A program made the position numbers and the translations under genes. 41,633 nucleotides of DNA. Origin: Dunaliella salina. Lineage: Eukaryota; Chlorophyta; Chlorophyceae; Chlamydomonadales; Dunaliellaceae. The notes beneath the pieces are model-generated. The model searched no databases and was not told the origin of the DNA. It was given only the letters and a program-made list of their open reading frames with translations. Location: positions 187,857 to 229,489 of the forward strand of contig MU069550.1 in NCBI GenBank assembly GCA_002284615.2, read 5' to 3'. How positions within the stretch are numbered: the first letter of the stretch is position 1; every line of letters begins with the position of its first letter. Below are positions 25,701-35,310 of this stretch, in pieces.

Positions 25701-28398
25701 ATTTTTATAACAGAATGATGCTATTCTATTATGTTATGCCTTCACAGTGTTAAGTGATCCTTTTAAGTGAGTGAGCACATAACTCACTCAATACAGTACT
25801 GCACTGCATGACAGCATTACCACTCAGTACGGCATTGCACTTCATCGCATGTACGTGCTTACTCCAAGTGAGTGAGGTGATCATCACGACAGAAAGTTGA
25901 CCTGCGCTTTTGGATGGCATGGCTTTGGGTGATTTTGTCCCGCTTTCCTTGCAAACGACTACCTGTGTCAGCGCTGACTTTTAAGCCTTAATGCACACCA
26001 ATTGTTCCAAGCCATGGTCCCAGCAACAACCATCATGTGGACCATTTAAACTTGAGCTGTTTTTGGGAGGGACAAATCATTTGCTCACAGACTAACGGTA
26101 AGGTGACGGGCACAGGCTTGCTGCTTTGTACACTTCCTTGAAAACACGCATATTCAGCTCCATCAGTCAGGGCCAAACAACAGCATGCATGCGCCCACCA
26201 GCCATGCAGAGTGATCAACATTCACTGCAACATGCACTGGACAGTGATGAACATGCACCAGCCTGGGACGAAGGTCATCGCCTAGCAGAACCCACCTGCC
26301 CATGCAGAGGGATGCTGGGGTGTGGTGAAGGAGGCCGTGGAGGCTCTGGGTATATACGTCCCATAGCCAGTGTGACACCCATGGCCGACGTTTGGTGGCC
26401 TGGGTTTGAAGGCAGCAAATGCTGGTGAAGCTCAAAATTCCAATCGGTGCAGGAATATGATACTGGTACCGATGCAGTCAGGATCCAACAGAGGAAAGAA
26501 ACAGGAAAAGGGGAGAGCTGATGATCTGCAAACTCTGGCAAGGGCTGAGGCTTCTGAGTTGTGCACTTCAATGTCCATTGAAGCTGTGGAAGACAGGTTT
26601 TGGTTGTGTGTCATGAAGGTTCAAACTTCAACTGATTTAAGTAAGGAATTCCAACTGATTCAAGTAAGGAATTCCTTCCCTTAATGCATGCGGCCTCTGG
26701 CATGCATAGACTTCTTTTTTTTCTTTTGTCATTTTTTCCTTTTTTGGTTACATGGCCAAGGAAATGGCGGTGTCCCTAGAGGGCCTCTTCTAGAGGAAGG
26801 GAAAGCTCCTAAACAAAGAGAAAGAGCGGCAGGCGCAAGTCCAAAGGGAGAGAGAGGAGGGGCGCGCACTAGACATGCACACACCTACACACCAAGGCAG
26901 GAAAAAACAGAGACACAGACCACTGCTCTAAGACGTGAGGCTCAAAACCAAGTTCGAGTTCTGGTCAGAAACAATGAAAGGATGGTCCTGGCGGAGAGCG
27001 TTGGCCAAGGGGGACTGCCCCCTTATGGACATGAGTAGGGTATGGGAGGTGCTAACCCTGTAGACCCCGTCCCCGTAGATCCCGCAGGGGTCCCCCCTTA
27101 TAATCATGGAGGTCAAAAAAAAAAAAACGAGGAACATTTGTCATGAAGGTCGTCCACACTGCAAGAGGAGGGGGCTTGGTGACATGCCTCAACCTCCATT
27201 CGCTTGGATAAAACGCCAGGGAAGCAAGACAAAAGAAGACATGGAACAAGATAAGAGGAAGAACAACGAAATAAATGAGAAAGGAGGAGAAAGGGGAAAA
27301 CAGGGAGAAAAGATGTCCACACATCCCCAGATTAGTTGCAAGCTTGTATACGTTACAGGCAGGTCCTGTAAGTGGCAGGCACTCACTGAGGGAGCTCTCT
27401 CCAGATTAAACAAGACCGAGCTAGGCTAGGGGAAGAAGCCAGAACAGAGAGCCATAGGGACATAGCGGATTATCAATCGCACTCCCAAATGCATCCATGT
27501 TCTGTTTTGCGCTGCCGCAAGCTCTTTCACGTTTACTCGGGACCAACGCAAATGCATGGTGTGCAGCACCTGTATTTCAAGAAGTCTACCCTGGGCAAAA
27601 GCCAGCTTGCATTAAGGAAAGACCCAACTGTCAACGTTCTTTTCGAGAGCGAGGCCTACCAGTTCAGGCAGAAGAAGAAGGACAGGAGTTATACTCAGGC
27701 AAGGTTACAGAGAGCGTAAGACCCATCTTGATGCAGGAAATCCCCTTTCTGCGCTCTGTGGTGCCGCCGAGAGAGCCATGTTACATTATGGAACACCCAA
27801 CCATGCCCTGATTACTAAGTCGGTGCTCACACCTGACCAGCTCGCAAAAGATAGATGCGGAGGACAGGCTTGCTGACCAGGCTCCCCATTCTTGCTACCA
27901 CCAGGGTATGGCATCTCAGGCGCAGCAGGCCAGGAGCCCCAACCATAAGGTGGAAGCGGCATCTCTGTCTGACCTGCACATTCAACCAGATGCAAACCTT
28001 GTTACAGATGCATCATCATGGCACAAGCACAAATGAAAAGGCAGCATGTGTTCACCAAGAGGGGTAGTGGGGGGACGCGGCATGTCTTCCGTCGGAAACG
28101 GGCGCCTGAGAGGAGGCTCGTCTGCCTCTGGACTTTGGTGCTCAGGATCCATCGGCGGCTCTGGCATCTGTATGTCAGCATAGCAAGCAAGATCTCACTC
28201 AGAGTCTTTTATGTCTGCTGCAGCATCACCACCATCATACACAAGGCTATAGGTGCTGTCGCCCACCTCTGGTGTCTCATGGCTCGGTTCCTGAGCTTTT
28301 AGATCCGTGGCTGCAAACCTCTGAGCGACAGAATTACGGCTCATACAGGCGACCATCACCTGCTGCCTGCGAAAAACGCGACCTAAAGGGAGCTGCAT
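22708..28398 (-). CDS. Proline-rich protein of unknown function, 7 exons, about 250 aa
   Basis: Proposed exons in transcript order: 28398-28267, 28167-28056, 27973-27902, 26399-26296, 24975-24808, 23756-23675, 22790-22708 (stop TAA). All junctions are GT-AG and phases agree (0,1,1,0,0,1), totalling 753 nt. Residues 1-30 are basic and hydrophobic (MQLPLGRVFRRQQVMVACMS), possibly an organelle-targeting leader. From residue 35 the protein is acidic and Pro-rich: MPEPPMDPEHQSPEADEPPL, PLPPYGWGSWPAAPEMPYPG, RIYPEPPRPPSPHPSIP, HPPGPDYIPPPHMPPDIEPP, VPPGPDVPDIPPTPADTPPG. A PGPD/SGPD motif recurs three times. If exon 6 is not spliced at 23675 it reads on to a TAA at 23646, giving 232 aa ending GGGDILPGA. 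No enzymatic motif or known family is recognised. It is divergent from the gene at 28563. Confidence 0.65.
23646..23756 (-). CDS. Proline-rich gene, exon 6 (with alternative end)
   Basis: Acceptor TTATCTGGCAG|GTG: VPPGPDVPDIPPTPADTPPG then FPPGDLPG. Either it splices at CTACCTG|GTGGAG (exon 23756-23675) to the exon at 22790, or it reads through GGGDILPGA to TAA at 23648-23646. The CCTG|GTGG donor is of the same type as the exon 3 donor. Confidence 0.65.
   Translation of the reverse strand: MPPGPDVPDIPPTPADTPPGFPPGDLPGGGDILPGA
24078..24262. repeat. Homopyrimidine tract of about 185 bp
   Basis: Irregular T/C-rich run (TTTTC, CCTTTC units) with few purines. It is in intron 5 of the minus-strand proline-rich gene, so the transcript is purine-rich (A/G) here. 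Confidence 0.85.
24808..24975 (-). CDS. Proline-rich gene, exon 5
   Basis: 168 nt, phase 0 at both ends, 20 prolines in 56 residues: ELPPETPAPDVVSIPISNPR then HPPGPDYIPPPHMPPDIEPP then HVRPGTFPDIPSGPDM. Acceptor TTCTTGCGCAG|GAG and donor GATATG|GTGAGT are both strong. This is the best-supported exon of the gene. Confidence 0.75.
25020..25145. repeat. Tandem repeat of about 35-39 bp, three to four copies
   Basis: Unit 'AAAAAGAAGCATCTGTAATG' followed by ATTCACARAC, at about 25035-25145, diverging rightwards (AGGAAGCATTCGTAATGATG). It lies just upstream (transcript sense) of exon 5 of the proline-rich gene. Confidence 0.8.
26296..26399 (-). CDS. Proline-rich gene, exon 4
   Basis: 104 nt: HQTSAMGVTLAMGRIYPEPP, then RPPSPHPSIPLHGQ. 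Acceptor TTCAAACCCAG|GCCAC, donor GGGCAG|GTGGGT. Confidence 0.65.
26930..27128. mobile_element. Possible retro-element fragment with A-tail
   Basis: Contains GTTCGAGTTCTGG (resembles a Pol III B box) near 26952, then GAGTAGGGTATGGGAGGTGC TAACC at 27030-27055, and ends in A12 at 27116-27127. The GAGTAGGGT… stretch is identical over about 23 nt to the LINE zinc-finger coding region at 34574-34597. It may be a LINE fragment rather than a SINE. Confidence 0.35.
27902..27973 (-). CDS. Proline-rich gene, exon 3
   Basis: 72 nt: QTEMPLPPYGWGSWPAAPEM PYP. Acceptor GAATGTGCAG|GTCAG, donor CCCTG|GTGGTA. Phase 1 at both ends; the intron before it is only 82 nt. Confidence 0.6.
28056..28167 (-). CDS. Proline-rich gene, exon 2
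   Basis: 112 nt: MPEPPMDPEHQSPEADEPPL, then RRPFPTEDMPRPPTTPL. Acceptor GACATACAG|ATG, donor CTCTTG|GTGAAC (phase 1). Its initial ATG could itself be the start codon. Confidence 0.6.
28267..28398 (-). CDS. Proline-rich gene, proposed exon 1
   Basis: 44 codons from ATG at 28398-28396 to CCAGAG|GTGGGC, phase 0. The frame is open upstream to an ATG at 28449, and past the donor to a stop at 28195. The first exon is therefore the least certain part. The donor is chosen because it keeps the next exon's Pro-rich frame. Confidence 0.4.
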
Positions 28399-28562
28399 TC
28401 TTCTATTCGTGACGAAAGGTGAAGGATCACAAATGATCGACTGCAGCATATTTCATAATCAATTTATTTCTTTATTATTTTCCCATGTTTTTTTCTTCGA
28501 AGGCCTCGATCTGGGAACTTCCCTACTGAAACTCGGGAATTTCTAATCGAAATTGGGGGACA
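28399..28562. promoter_or_regulatory. Putative bidirectional promoter
   Basis: 164 bp between the proposed start codons of the divergent genes at 28398 (minus) and 28563 (plus). AT-rich core TTTATTTCTTTATTATTTTC near 28460-28485. No further element is assigned. Confidence 0.4.
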
Positions 28563-28628
28563 ATGCCGATCAAGAGTCCACCTCCCTTTACCAAAGTGGA
28601 TCAGCTGAATGAGAATCAGTTGCGCGAG
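28563..28628 (+). CDS. SnoaL-like gene, exon 1
   Basis: 22 codons: MPIKSPPPFTKVDQLNENQL RE. Donor CGAG|GTTTGT, phase 0. The ATG follows GGGGGACA. Confidence 0.6.
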
Positions 28629-29147
28629 GTTTGTGTGTCTGTGGATCAAGTTTCATACATGTGCTACTGTGGCACACCATCTGTTGTCGCAGGCACCCGC
28701 AGCATGGCAAATGACCCTCTTACTTGCTTCAAATTCTGTGACTGACAACATAGGCTGCAAATGCTAGGGGTGGAAAAGTGCAATTGCTGCGCTCGTGACG
28801 AGGCCATAGCGAACAAGCTTGCTGCCCATTCGTGTCCTTTTTCCTGCTCTGAGCCATCATTTTTGACAGCATGTGTACGTGCAGCCACATTATTCTCTTT
28901 TGAGAACGCGCACTCTGCTATGCCCATGCGGCTTTGCCTTTGCCCCCATCCAGGTCATCAGTGGCTTGCTTTCCAGCGACCCAGTGGAGCTGAAGGCCAC
29001 AGTATATAGGCACCTGCATCCAAATGCAAGGATGGATCACCAGTTGGTGAAGGTGAGGCACAGCCTAGGCCTGTCACGAGCATTCCTTGCACAGATCAGG
29101 TGCAAAAAGCGGCCACGGTGGAATGATGGCGGCTCTGCATTATGCAA

Positions 29148-29229
<82 letters not shown>

Positions 29230-32074
29230 CTTGACTATGTAAAGGCCTTCAAGTGGCAGAGCACACTGACCTATGCTGAGTTTATCCTTGTGTTTACTCA
29301 GGCTGAAGGTCGGTGGGACATCTGGCGCATTCTTTATGCAAATTCTGCCCTTTTTGACACCAAACATAAGGTATTTGAATTTTGATGCAAAGCCACGTCC
29401 ATCTTGAAACGAACTTGAAACAAAGTAGTTCCTCCGATTCCAATCATTGCCTATGCTGCCGTCTTACTCCATGCCAGTAACTCCCTAATATGAGCCCCCT
29501 GTACCAAGTCTAAAAGTGTAGCAACATTCAGTACAGCAGGAGCAGCTGGTATCCTTGAAAGGTGGTGCAGGTGCAAATGTGCATCTCGTCCCAAATGAGT
29601 GGTTCCAAACTTTGAACAAGGCATTTTACATTTTGCCCGGTATTTGCTTTGAAGGCATGCGTCTTTCTTGGCAGAAAACAAGGATTGCGTGCACTTCATC
29701 AAAACCTTGATTGCAGGCACGCAGCATTTTCTTTGACCAATCCAAGCTCAAGGCGGTAGCAGTGATTGACCAGGCGAGTGCTGACTACACCATATCATTG
29801 GTGACATCGGGCATCCTCATGGCTGCCTTGCTTCGGAGCCTGAACGCTTAGAAAGGCTCTCCAAAACAAGTCAAAAGTAAAGGTCTATGCAGGGCAACAG
29901 CAACCAGCGTACATGAAGGAAGGACCCAGTATCAGCAGCCAGCGATGGCACTTACAAACTCTCACCAGCAAGTAGCTTGGCTAGGATTGTGGTGAAGGGG
30001 GCACACGGCTCTTATTTTTGAGCCAATGTGTCACCTTTTCCTTAATTGATGTAGGGAGAGTTTCTCTGCCTACGTAGTTTTTCTTTTCTTTCTTTTTCTT
30101 TCTTGGCTAGGAAGATTGATGTGGATTTGGTGGGTTGTTGGCTAATCTCCCAGGCGCAGGCATCTTGCCCCTCCTGCAGCCTGCCTAGTCTTCTCCCCCA
30201 TTACCGCTTTGCTTGAATTACTCAATTGGATGGCAAATTTGGCACTTGATATTTTTGTCAAGGCCTCCACCCCATGAAAGTGATGCTTGGTCGCAGTTGT
30301 ACAGCCTTTTCTTCGGTGAAGTGAAGCTAAGCTTACTTAGGGTGTTGATTGTGTACAGATTGCAACAAGTCCTGGCAGTTCCAACGAGAGCTGCGCGCAA
30401 TACGACTATGGTATTGTGCTATGTGCCTGTGAGGGTTTTGCAGCTTAAACTCTTTATAGCAAGACCCCAATCACATTGAATATCATACATGCAGAATTTA
30501 CTTTTGCACACATGACCATCTCATGCTCCCACTCCTCATTCACATAAAACCAAGATGGCACCATGCTTCTTGTGTTCCACAGCACTTCAAGCCACGAGTC
30601 CCTCTGCGAGACTGGCTGCTGCCTGAAGTGACTGTGCCTACAGTGGTGGAAATGTGCTGCGTGCAAGAGCCAGACCAGGGTGTCCTGATCAAGGTGGAAG
30701 GGCAGGGGACCAAGCTTTTGTACTTTTCAGAATGCACCTTGATCAGAGCCTTCCTCATTCTTAATGCATATAAGTCTGCTGTCAACTTCCCAACATCTGT
30801 CGCCATGTCTCATAGATAGCAAAAGAGAATGCACCTTGATCAGAGCCTTCCTCATCCTTGCACTTGAGCATTTGGAAGGCTATGCTGGGCACAGCCAGCG
30901 TGCATTAAGGAAAGACCCAATAGTCAGCGCTGAAACTGAGAGTGAGCCTCACCAGGTCAGACCGAGAGAAGAGTAAGCACACAGAAGTCTGCTCCACCAA
31001 AACTTTTCTTCTGCTTGCTCCACCTAGTAGTATGGGTGATGCTCAAAGGCAAGCGTGTCTGTTGAGCACGTGAAAGGGCATGCTGGTAAACACAGGTAAT
31101 TTTAGCACATGTGTTTTCAACATACTCCCACACCTGATTCACTGGAACTTAATCTTCTTTCCCACTGTCTGCAGGAAATTGTCATACTTACATCTACTGA
31201 CATCTTGGCTGGCATTCCTCTGCTGCACTGGGCGCATGACAATCTTCTGAAACCGATCAGCGCGTAAGTACAATAGAAAGAGGACGAAAGTGCATAAGCA
31301 TTGAGCACACACTCTATATTGATTGAGGTGAAGGAGATGCACTGGCTCAGAGAGTTATGAATCCCTACCACCAGGAGATAGGGGAAGGCTATATGTAAAT
31401 CTGGTGGGTTCTGGGCAGCATGCAGATCTGGGGCACCAGGATAATGATGAGTGTCTTTGTTTTCACTCTTTAATGGCACGTTTGCTTGAAAAATGTCTTT
31501 GCAAGTACCATACAGGATGCGCTCGCAGCTTTTGAGCCTGGTCGATCTCTTGTGTTGATGTCAAAGACATGGGTGAAGACACAAATGGCACACTGAGGAC
31601 ATATGTGCATCCAAGGTGCCATAAAAAAAAAGAAGAAGAGGAAATTAATGTTGGTAGAGGAACTTGTCCCTACATCAATCAAGGAGGAGGAGACTCGTTG
31701 GCTCAAGAGAGCCATGGGCCCTACCTAATGCAAGATAAAGAAGAAGGGCTAGTGGGTGCCAAGGTATCAATAGTTTGCTTAACCTTATTTGGGCTGCGGT
31801 CTGAAGACGATAAAATGTGAGAAGTGTGAAGGCTGCCAAGTGTAACTCCACGCAAAAGGCTGCAGCGGGTGTTAAAATTTGATTTTGACGTCTTGAATCC
31901 ATAACCTTTAGAAGTTTGCAGCAAAAGCCCTTCCAATGGCAAATTCACAACCCAGCTAGAAAGCGCCCTGGCTTCTGTCGTTTGCTGTGCAGGTACATTG
32001 CAGGTACAATCTTTGATGGGATTCAATTTGGAGTTGCTACTCGCGTCTTTGCGGCCAAGCAGCTAAACATTTGA
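28563..32074 (+). CDS. SnoaL/NTF2-like-fold protein (tentative), 7 exons, 190 aa
   Basis: Exons: 28563-28628, 28954-29052, 29302-29370, 29717-29773, 30583-30693, 31175-31263, 31993-32074 (TGA). Every phase agrees, totalling 573 nt. Six introns of 249-809 nt; all are GT-AG except intron 4, which is GC-AG (CAG|GCGAGT). Sequence landmarks: MPIKSPPPFTKVDQLNENQL, VISGLLSSDPVELKATVYRH, RWDIWRILYANSALFDTKHK, SIFFDQSKLKAVAVIDQ, VPLRDWLLPEVTVPTVVEMC, TSTDILAGIPLLHWAHDNLL, YIAGTIFDGIQFGV. The order (short helical start, aromatic 'ALFD' strand, 'LLPxxxVPTVV' strand pair, late 'DILAGIPLL' helix) recalls small SnoaL-like proteins of the NTF2-like fold. That family call is inference from memory of the pattern. 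Function unknown. It shares a 164-bp upstream region with the divergent proline-rich gene. Confidence 0.65.
28954..29052 (+). CDS. SnoaL-like gene, exon 2
   Basis: 33 codons: VISGLLSSDPVELKATVYRH then LHPNARMDHQLVK. Acceptor CCCCCATCCAG|GTC, donor GTGAAG|GTGAGG. Confidence 0.7.
29150..29228. repeat. (CA)n microsatellite
   Basis: About 39 repeats, in intron 2 of the SnoaL-like gene. Frames across it (poly-Thr-His) are artefacts. Confidence 0.95.
29302..29370 (+). CDS. SnoaL-like gene, exon 3
   Basis: 23 codons: AEGRWDIWRILYANSALFDT KHK. Acceptor TGTGTTTACTCAG|GCT, donor CATAAG|GTATTT. The intron before it holds an (AC)n tract (29150-29228). Confidence 0.7.
29717..29773 (+). CDS. SnoaL-like gene, exon 4 (GC donor)
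   Basis: 19 codons: ARSIFFDQSKLKAVAVIDQ. Acceptor TTGATTGCAG|GCA. The donor is CAG|GCGAGT, a GC-AG intron. If it were not spliced the frame stays open to TAG at 29849-29851, giving a 122-aa product. Confidence 0.65.
30180..30430 (-). pseudogene. LINE relic: C-terminal end
   Basis: Minus strand reads RAALVGTARTCCNLYTINTL SKLSFT, aligning with RTILIGVAGTIFNPCTIDPL CKLGLT in the relic at 33900-34150. The adjoining 3' flanks (CTCCCCCATTRC…AATTGGATGGCA) also match. It lies in intron 4 of the SnoaL-like gene. Confidence 0.6.
30583..30693 (+). CDS. SnoaL-like gene, exon 5
   Basis: 37 codons: HFKPRVPLRDWLLPEVTVPT then VVEMCCVQEPDQGVLIK. Acceptor TGTGTTCCACAG|CAC; donor ATCAAG|GTGGAA is the weakest in the gene. 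Confidence 0.65.
30728..30866. repeat. Direct repeat of about 37 bp, 101-bp spacing
   Basis: AGAATGCACCTTGATCAGAG CCTTCCTCATYCTT at 30728 and 30829, in intron 5 of the SnoaL-like gene. Confidence 0.85.
31175..31263 (+). CDS. SnoaL-like gene, exon 6
   Basis: 29 codons plus two bases: EIVILTSTDILAGIPLLHWA then HDNLLKPIS. Acceptor CACTGTCTGCAG|GAA, donor AGCGC|GTAAGT. Both sites are strong. Confidence 0.72.
31993..32074 (+). CDS. SnoaL-like gene, exon 7 (terminal)
   Basis: YIAGTIFDGIQFGVATRVFA then AKQLNI and TGA. Acceptor GCTGTGCAG|GTAC. The next AG, 10 nt further on (GCAG|GTACAA), would break the frame. Confidence 0.68.
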
Positions 32075-33035
32075 GCCACATCACGAGTGTGTCCTGGTCT
32101 CTCTGTTTTTGGCCGAGTTATCAATTTTATTCTTTTAATCAATCAACAAAAGAATCACCTACTGGCCATTATCACGACCAGATCAGTGCCCTGTATCTCC
32201 AAGGAAATTCAAGGCGGAGGATGATGCACATGTTGAAGTCTCCCTCCAGAATCTTAGACATCATGCGTCTAATTAGATTAGATTACGTTATAACATAAAA
32301 AAGTCTCAAGTGTATGAAATCTGCTGCCATGGTGGTAAGGGTGGCTGAGGAAAGTCACAGACTGGACAACTTTCCCCCCAACAGGTGTTTTCAGAATGAT
32401 CATTGCATGGGGTGCCCCAAACCTGATGCACTAGGTTGAAATCCAAAACAACGGAACTGGAGGCTCACTTTAGCAGTTTTTGGGCGGCTGACCTCATTGG
32501 CAGTACAGAAGTGGGAGCCTGGTGTGGTCTGTACGGATCAACGTCCTTTTGGGACGAGGAGGTCGTGGGTCCAAATCAGTGGGGGCTCATTACCGTGTTT
32601 GCACCAAGAATGTTCCTTCCCGTGATGCTTGGGGCCTAATTCACCCTGTGTAGCTTCTCCTCATCAACCGCGGCCTGAACCCTACTTCTTGTAAAACAAA
32701 TCTCTATTCCAGGTGGCCCACAGCATCAGCTTTGTGCAAATACCTAGAAACTCGAAGTCCTTGTGTTAAAAACGATACTGCAAAGAAAATGAAAGTATCT
32801 ATTAGTTGGTCAGATGCAAGATTACAGCCATTTAAGAAAACAAAAGAAGACCTGTGGCTGCACGCAGGGAAAACAAATAAAGGAAAAAGGAAAATGAAAA
32901 TGTATTATTCAAGGAACTGTCCCAACCATAGGGCCCTCACACCTGCATAGCTAGCCTGCGTTTGAACCAGAGACACAGCTAACCTGCATATGATCCAGAG
33001 GCAGATCGTATGAGGATCTGGAGATCTCCACACAA

Positions 33036-33036
<1 letters not shown>

Positions 33037-33128
<92 letters not shown>
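33037..33128. repeat. (TC)n microsatellite
   Basis: About 46 uninterrupted repeats. Confidence 0.95.
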
Positions 33129-33132
<4 letters not shown>

Positions 33133-33384
33133 TTTTCCGCCATGCCCATGGACGCCTAGAATCTCCTCCCGCTGTCCACTGCTGCGCGCCCAATATCAAC
33201 CCCAACCCCCTGACAATGAAGAGCATACTGTCGTCTCGTACGGAACAGGTTACAAGGAACAGGAGGCCTTCAGTCAAACGGACTGACTGCTAGCTTGTTC
33301 ATAAGTGCGGGAACAATTTGCACACAAAAGCATGTCATAGGTCCGACAGGTCTTCAATCACTGGAGGATGCCTGCTTTGTGGAA

Positions 33385-33480
33385 AGAAAAAAAGAAAAGA
33401 AAAGAAAAAAAGAAAAAGAAAAGAAAAAGAGGAGAAAAAAGAAAGTCTATGCAGGCCAAGGCCGCATGCATCACAAGAAG
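33385..33480 (-). mobile_element. SINE-like element, reverse copy with A/G-rich end
   Basis: AAAGAAA run, then AAAGTCTATGCAGGCCAAGG CCGCATGCAT: the reverse complement of ATGCATGCGGCC…GCATAGACTTT seen at 26690-26715 and 35270-35300. Confidence 0.65.
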
Positions 33481-33899
33481 GTCCAGTACCTAATAAGCCA
33501 GCAAGCTAGCAAGCTAGCAGTGGCCTCACCTGAAGGCCCACTAAACCTACACTAGACACAGCAAGCCTAGGCGAGAGCCAGAAACAGAGCTAATGAGGAT
33601 CTGGGAGGTTGCTTTGTTGGTATGGACAGCATTAAATTACATAGTCCTCAGGTTTCCATACCCAGCAAACAACATGTGGGTTAAGGCCTCTGTGCAAAAG
33701 CCCTCAGTTAAGGCCGGTATGGCTCCTTCCTTTGTGGTGTGGATGGCTTCAGTAATGAGAACCACCATACAATACTCAAAATACTCATATATTCAGACTC
33801 AATATAATCCTGATTCCATAATGGCACTGGCTCCTTTGCCTGGCACCAAAGCCGCCCTGATGCTATCTTTGTGTGCCCTCTTCCAGGCAGACTGTACGC

Positions 33900-34935
33900 A
33901 GCCCTCACTGTAGCCCCCTCCCCCATTGCTCATGTTACTGAATTGGATGGCATTTTTGGTGTTGTGAATTTTCGTTAGGCTCTTTACAACGTGATAGTGG
34001 AGTTCTTTGGCAGTTTTGTGAGCTTTGTCTTTGGTTAGGCCAAGTTTGCAGAGGGGATCAATAGTGCAGGGATTAAAGATAGTTCCTGCAACTCCAATTA
34101 GTATGGTACGTAGTGTGATTCTGTTATTGCGGCGTGTGCCCCGAAGAGATCTTGTGCGTAAGCTTTCAATGGTGTGCTGTGCTGATTTTGCACAGTGTGG
34201 AGTGTTTGTTCGGGTTTAGTGTCAGAACACAATTTGAGCTCAATAAGGTGGATATCTATGTCTCTGGGATTCATAGTCTGCGGAAGATGTGTGGGGTCTC
34301 TGCCTTCAAGGGGCGAAACTATAATGCCATCAGGGCGACTGAGCTGTTTTTTTGGTGGTTGTTTGGGTGCATACAGCCAGTGTGGAATGTTTCGTTGGAC
34401 ACTATTAGGAGTTTCCATCTCCAGGGAGCATATCCTCTCTGTATTGCATTGCATGCATCTAAAGAGACGATATGCGATCCAAACTCTCCTTTGCTGATTG
34501 CTTCACCGCAGACGCTGAGTGCTTGATGCTGGCGGTTCATGTTCATTTTGTTTATCTGTGGGTGAGTGCATCTGAGTAGGGTATGGGAGGTGCTACCAGG
34601 TGCTCCACAAAGAGGGCAAGGAGAAGGCCCAGGGTGGCCACAGAAGCGTCTGGCATATTTACCATTGAAAAGTGTGTCCGTTCGACAATTGAGGACATTG
34701 GTCTGTTCTTTGAGAGTCGCACATTCCAATTGCCAGAAAGCAGTACTAATTTTAAAATTTGCAGTGGGGTGAGTATTGGACATCCTGAGCAGGTTTTGCT
34801 GATTTTGGTATATAAAAATGCTGAGATTTTTGGTCCTCAATTTGTGCTTTCCATGCATTGTTTGTTTCAGTTTATCTTGGAGGTTTGAAAGGGGCAAGTG
34901 TTCTGTATAAGAGCTGTTTGTTGTGACAGGTCAGG
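33900..34935 (-). pseudogene. Decayed LINE 3' region: zinc finger plus restriction-like endonuclease
   Basis: Minus strand, in order: PSPCPLCGAPGSTSHTLLRC THP (Cys2-His-Cys finger, about 34550-34640); HWLYA…RPDGIIV (about 34340-34390); IDIHLIELKLCSDTKPEQTL (about 34210-34270, PD…ELK of a PD-(D/E)xK nuclease); then RNNRITLRTILIGVAGTIFN and KELHYHVVKSLTKIHNTKNA down to about 33930. At least two frame changes (near 34400-34450 and near 34130) break the reading. Zinc finger followed by a restriction-like endonuclease is the C-terminal arrangement of R2-like LINEs. No reverse transcriptase is seen upstream (34936-35170), so this is a 5'-truncated, dead copy. Confidence 0.75.
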
Positions 34936-35169
34936 AACCAAAGAAATTATAAATTTACGCAAGCCATTCCGCTTCGTGCATGAAAAAAAATGTTCCCAGT
35001 TGGCAAGCTAGCAGGGGCCTCACTGTACCTACCTACTAGAGCATCACACAATCAACTTCTAGGGGATTTTTGGGGAGGCTTCCAAGCGCGCGGCAGTGGA
35101 AAGTGGGAGAGTGGGGGGCGAGTCTAGGCGTTCAGAAGCATTGTAAACAGACAACCATGCCCTCATTAG

Positions 35170-35310
35170 CTCTGTACCTGGTTCTCACGAATGCTAGCTA
35201 TGTTTAATGTAGGTATTGAGGGCTCTTCCGTGAAGCCCTTGCTGGCATGCTAGTCAGGAAGCCTTTCCTTAATGCATGCGGCCTCTGGCTTACGTAGACT
35301 TTTTCTCTTG
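35170..35310 (+). mobile_element. T-tailed SINE-like element, long copy
   Basis: GGTTCTCACG (B-box-like position), GGTATTGAGGGCTCTTCCGT, then GCCTTTCCTTAATGCATGCG GCCTCTGGC and TACGTAGACTTTTTC. Aligns end to end with 20120-20265. Confidence 0.65.

Larger units (their letters stand above)
32075..33894. other. Region without recognisable genes
   Basis: Contains a tRNA-like/SINE-like stretch at about 32520-32660 (GGTCGTGGGTCCAAATCAG, then TTCCTTCCCGTGATGC), a (TC)n tract (33037-33128), an A/G-rich run (33385-33445) leading into a reverse SINE-like copy (to 33480), and a dispersed-repeat copy (33525-33610). Confidence 0.5.

Noticed and set aside
28002..28190. Alternative minus frame 'CQSRRWILSTKVQRQTSLLS'
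   Set aside because: It follows if exon 1 splices at 28197, but the frame lacks the Pro-rich continuity shared by all later exons.
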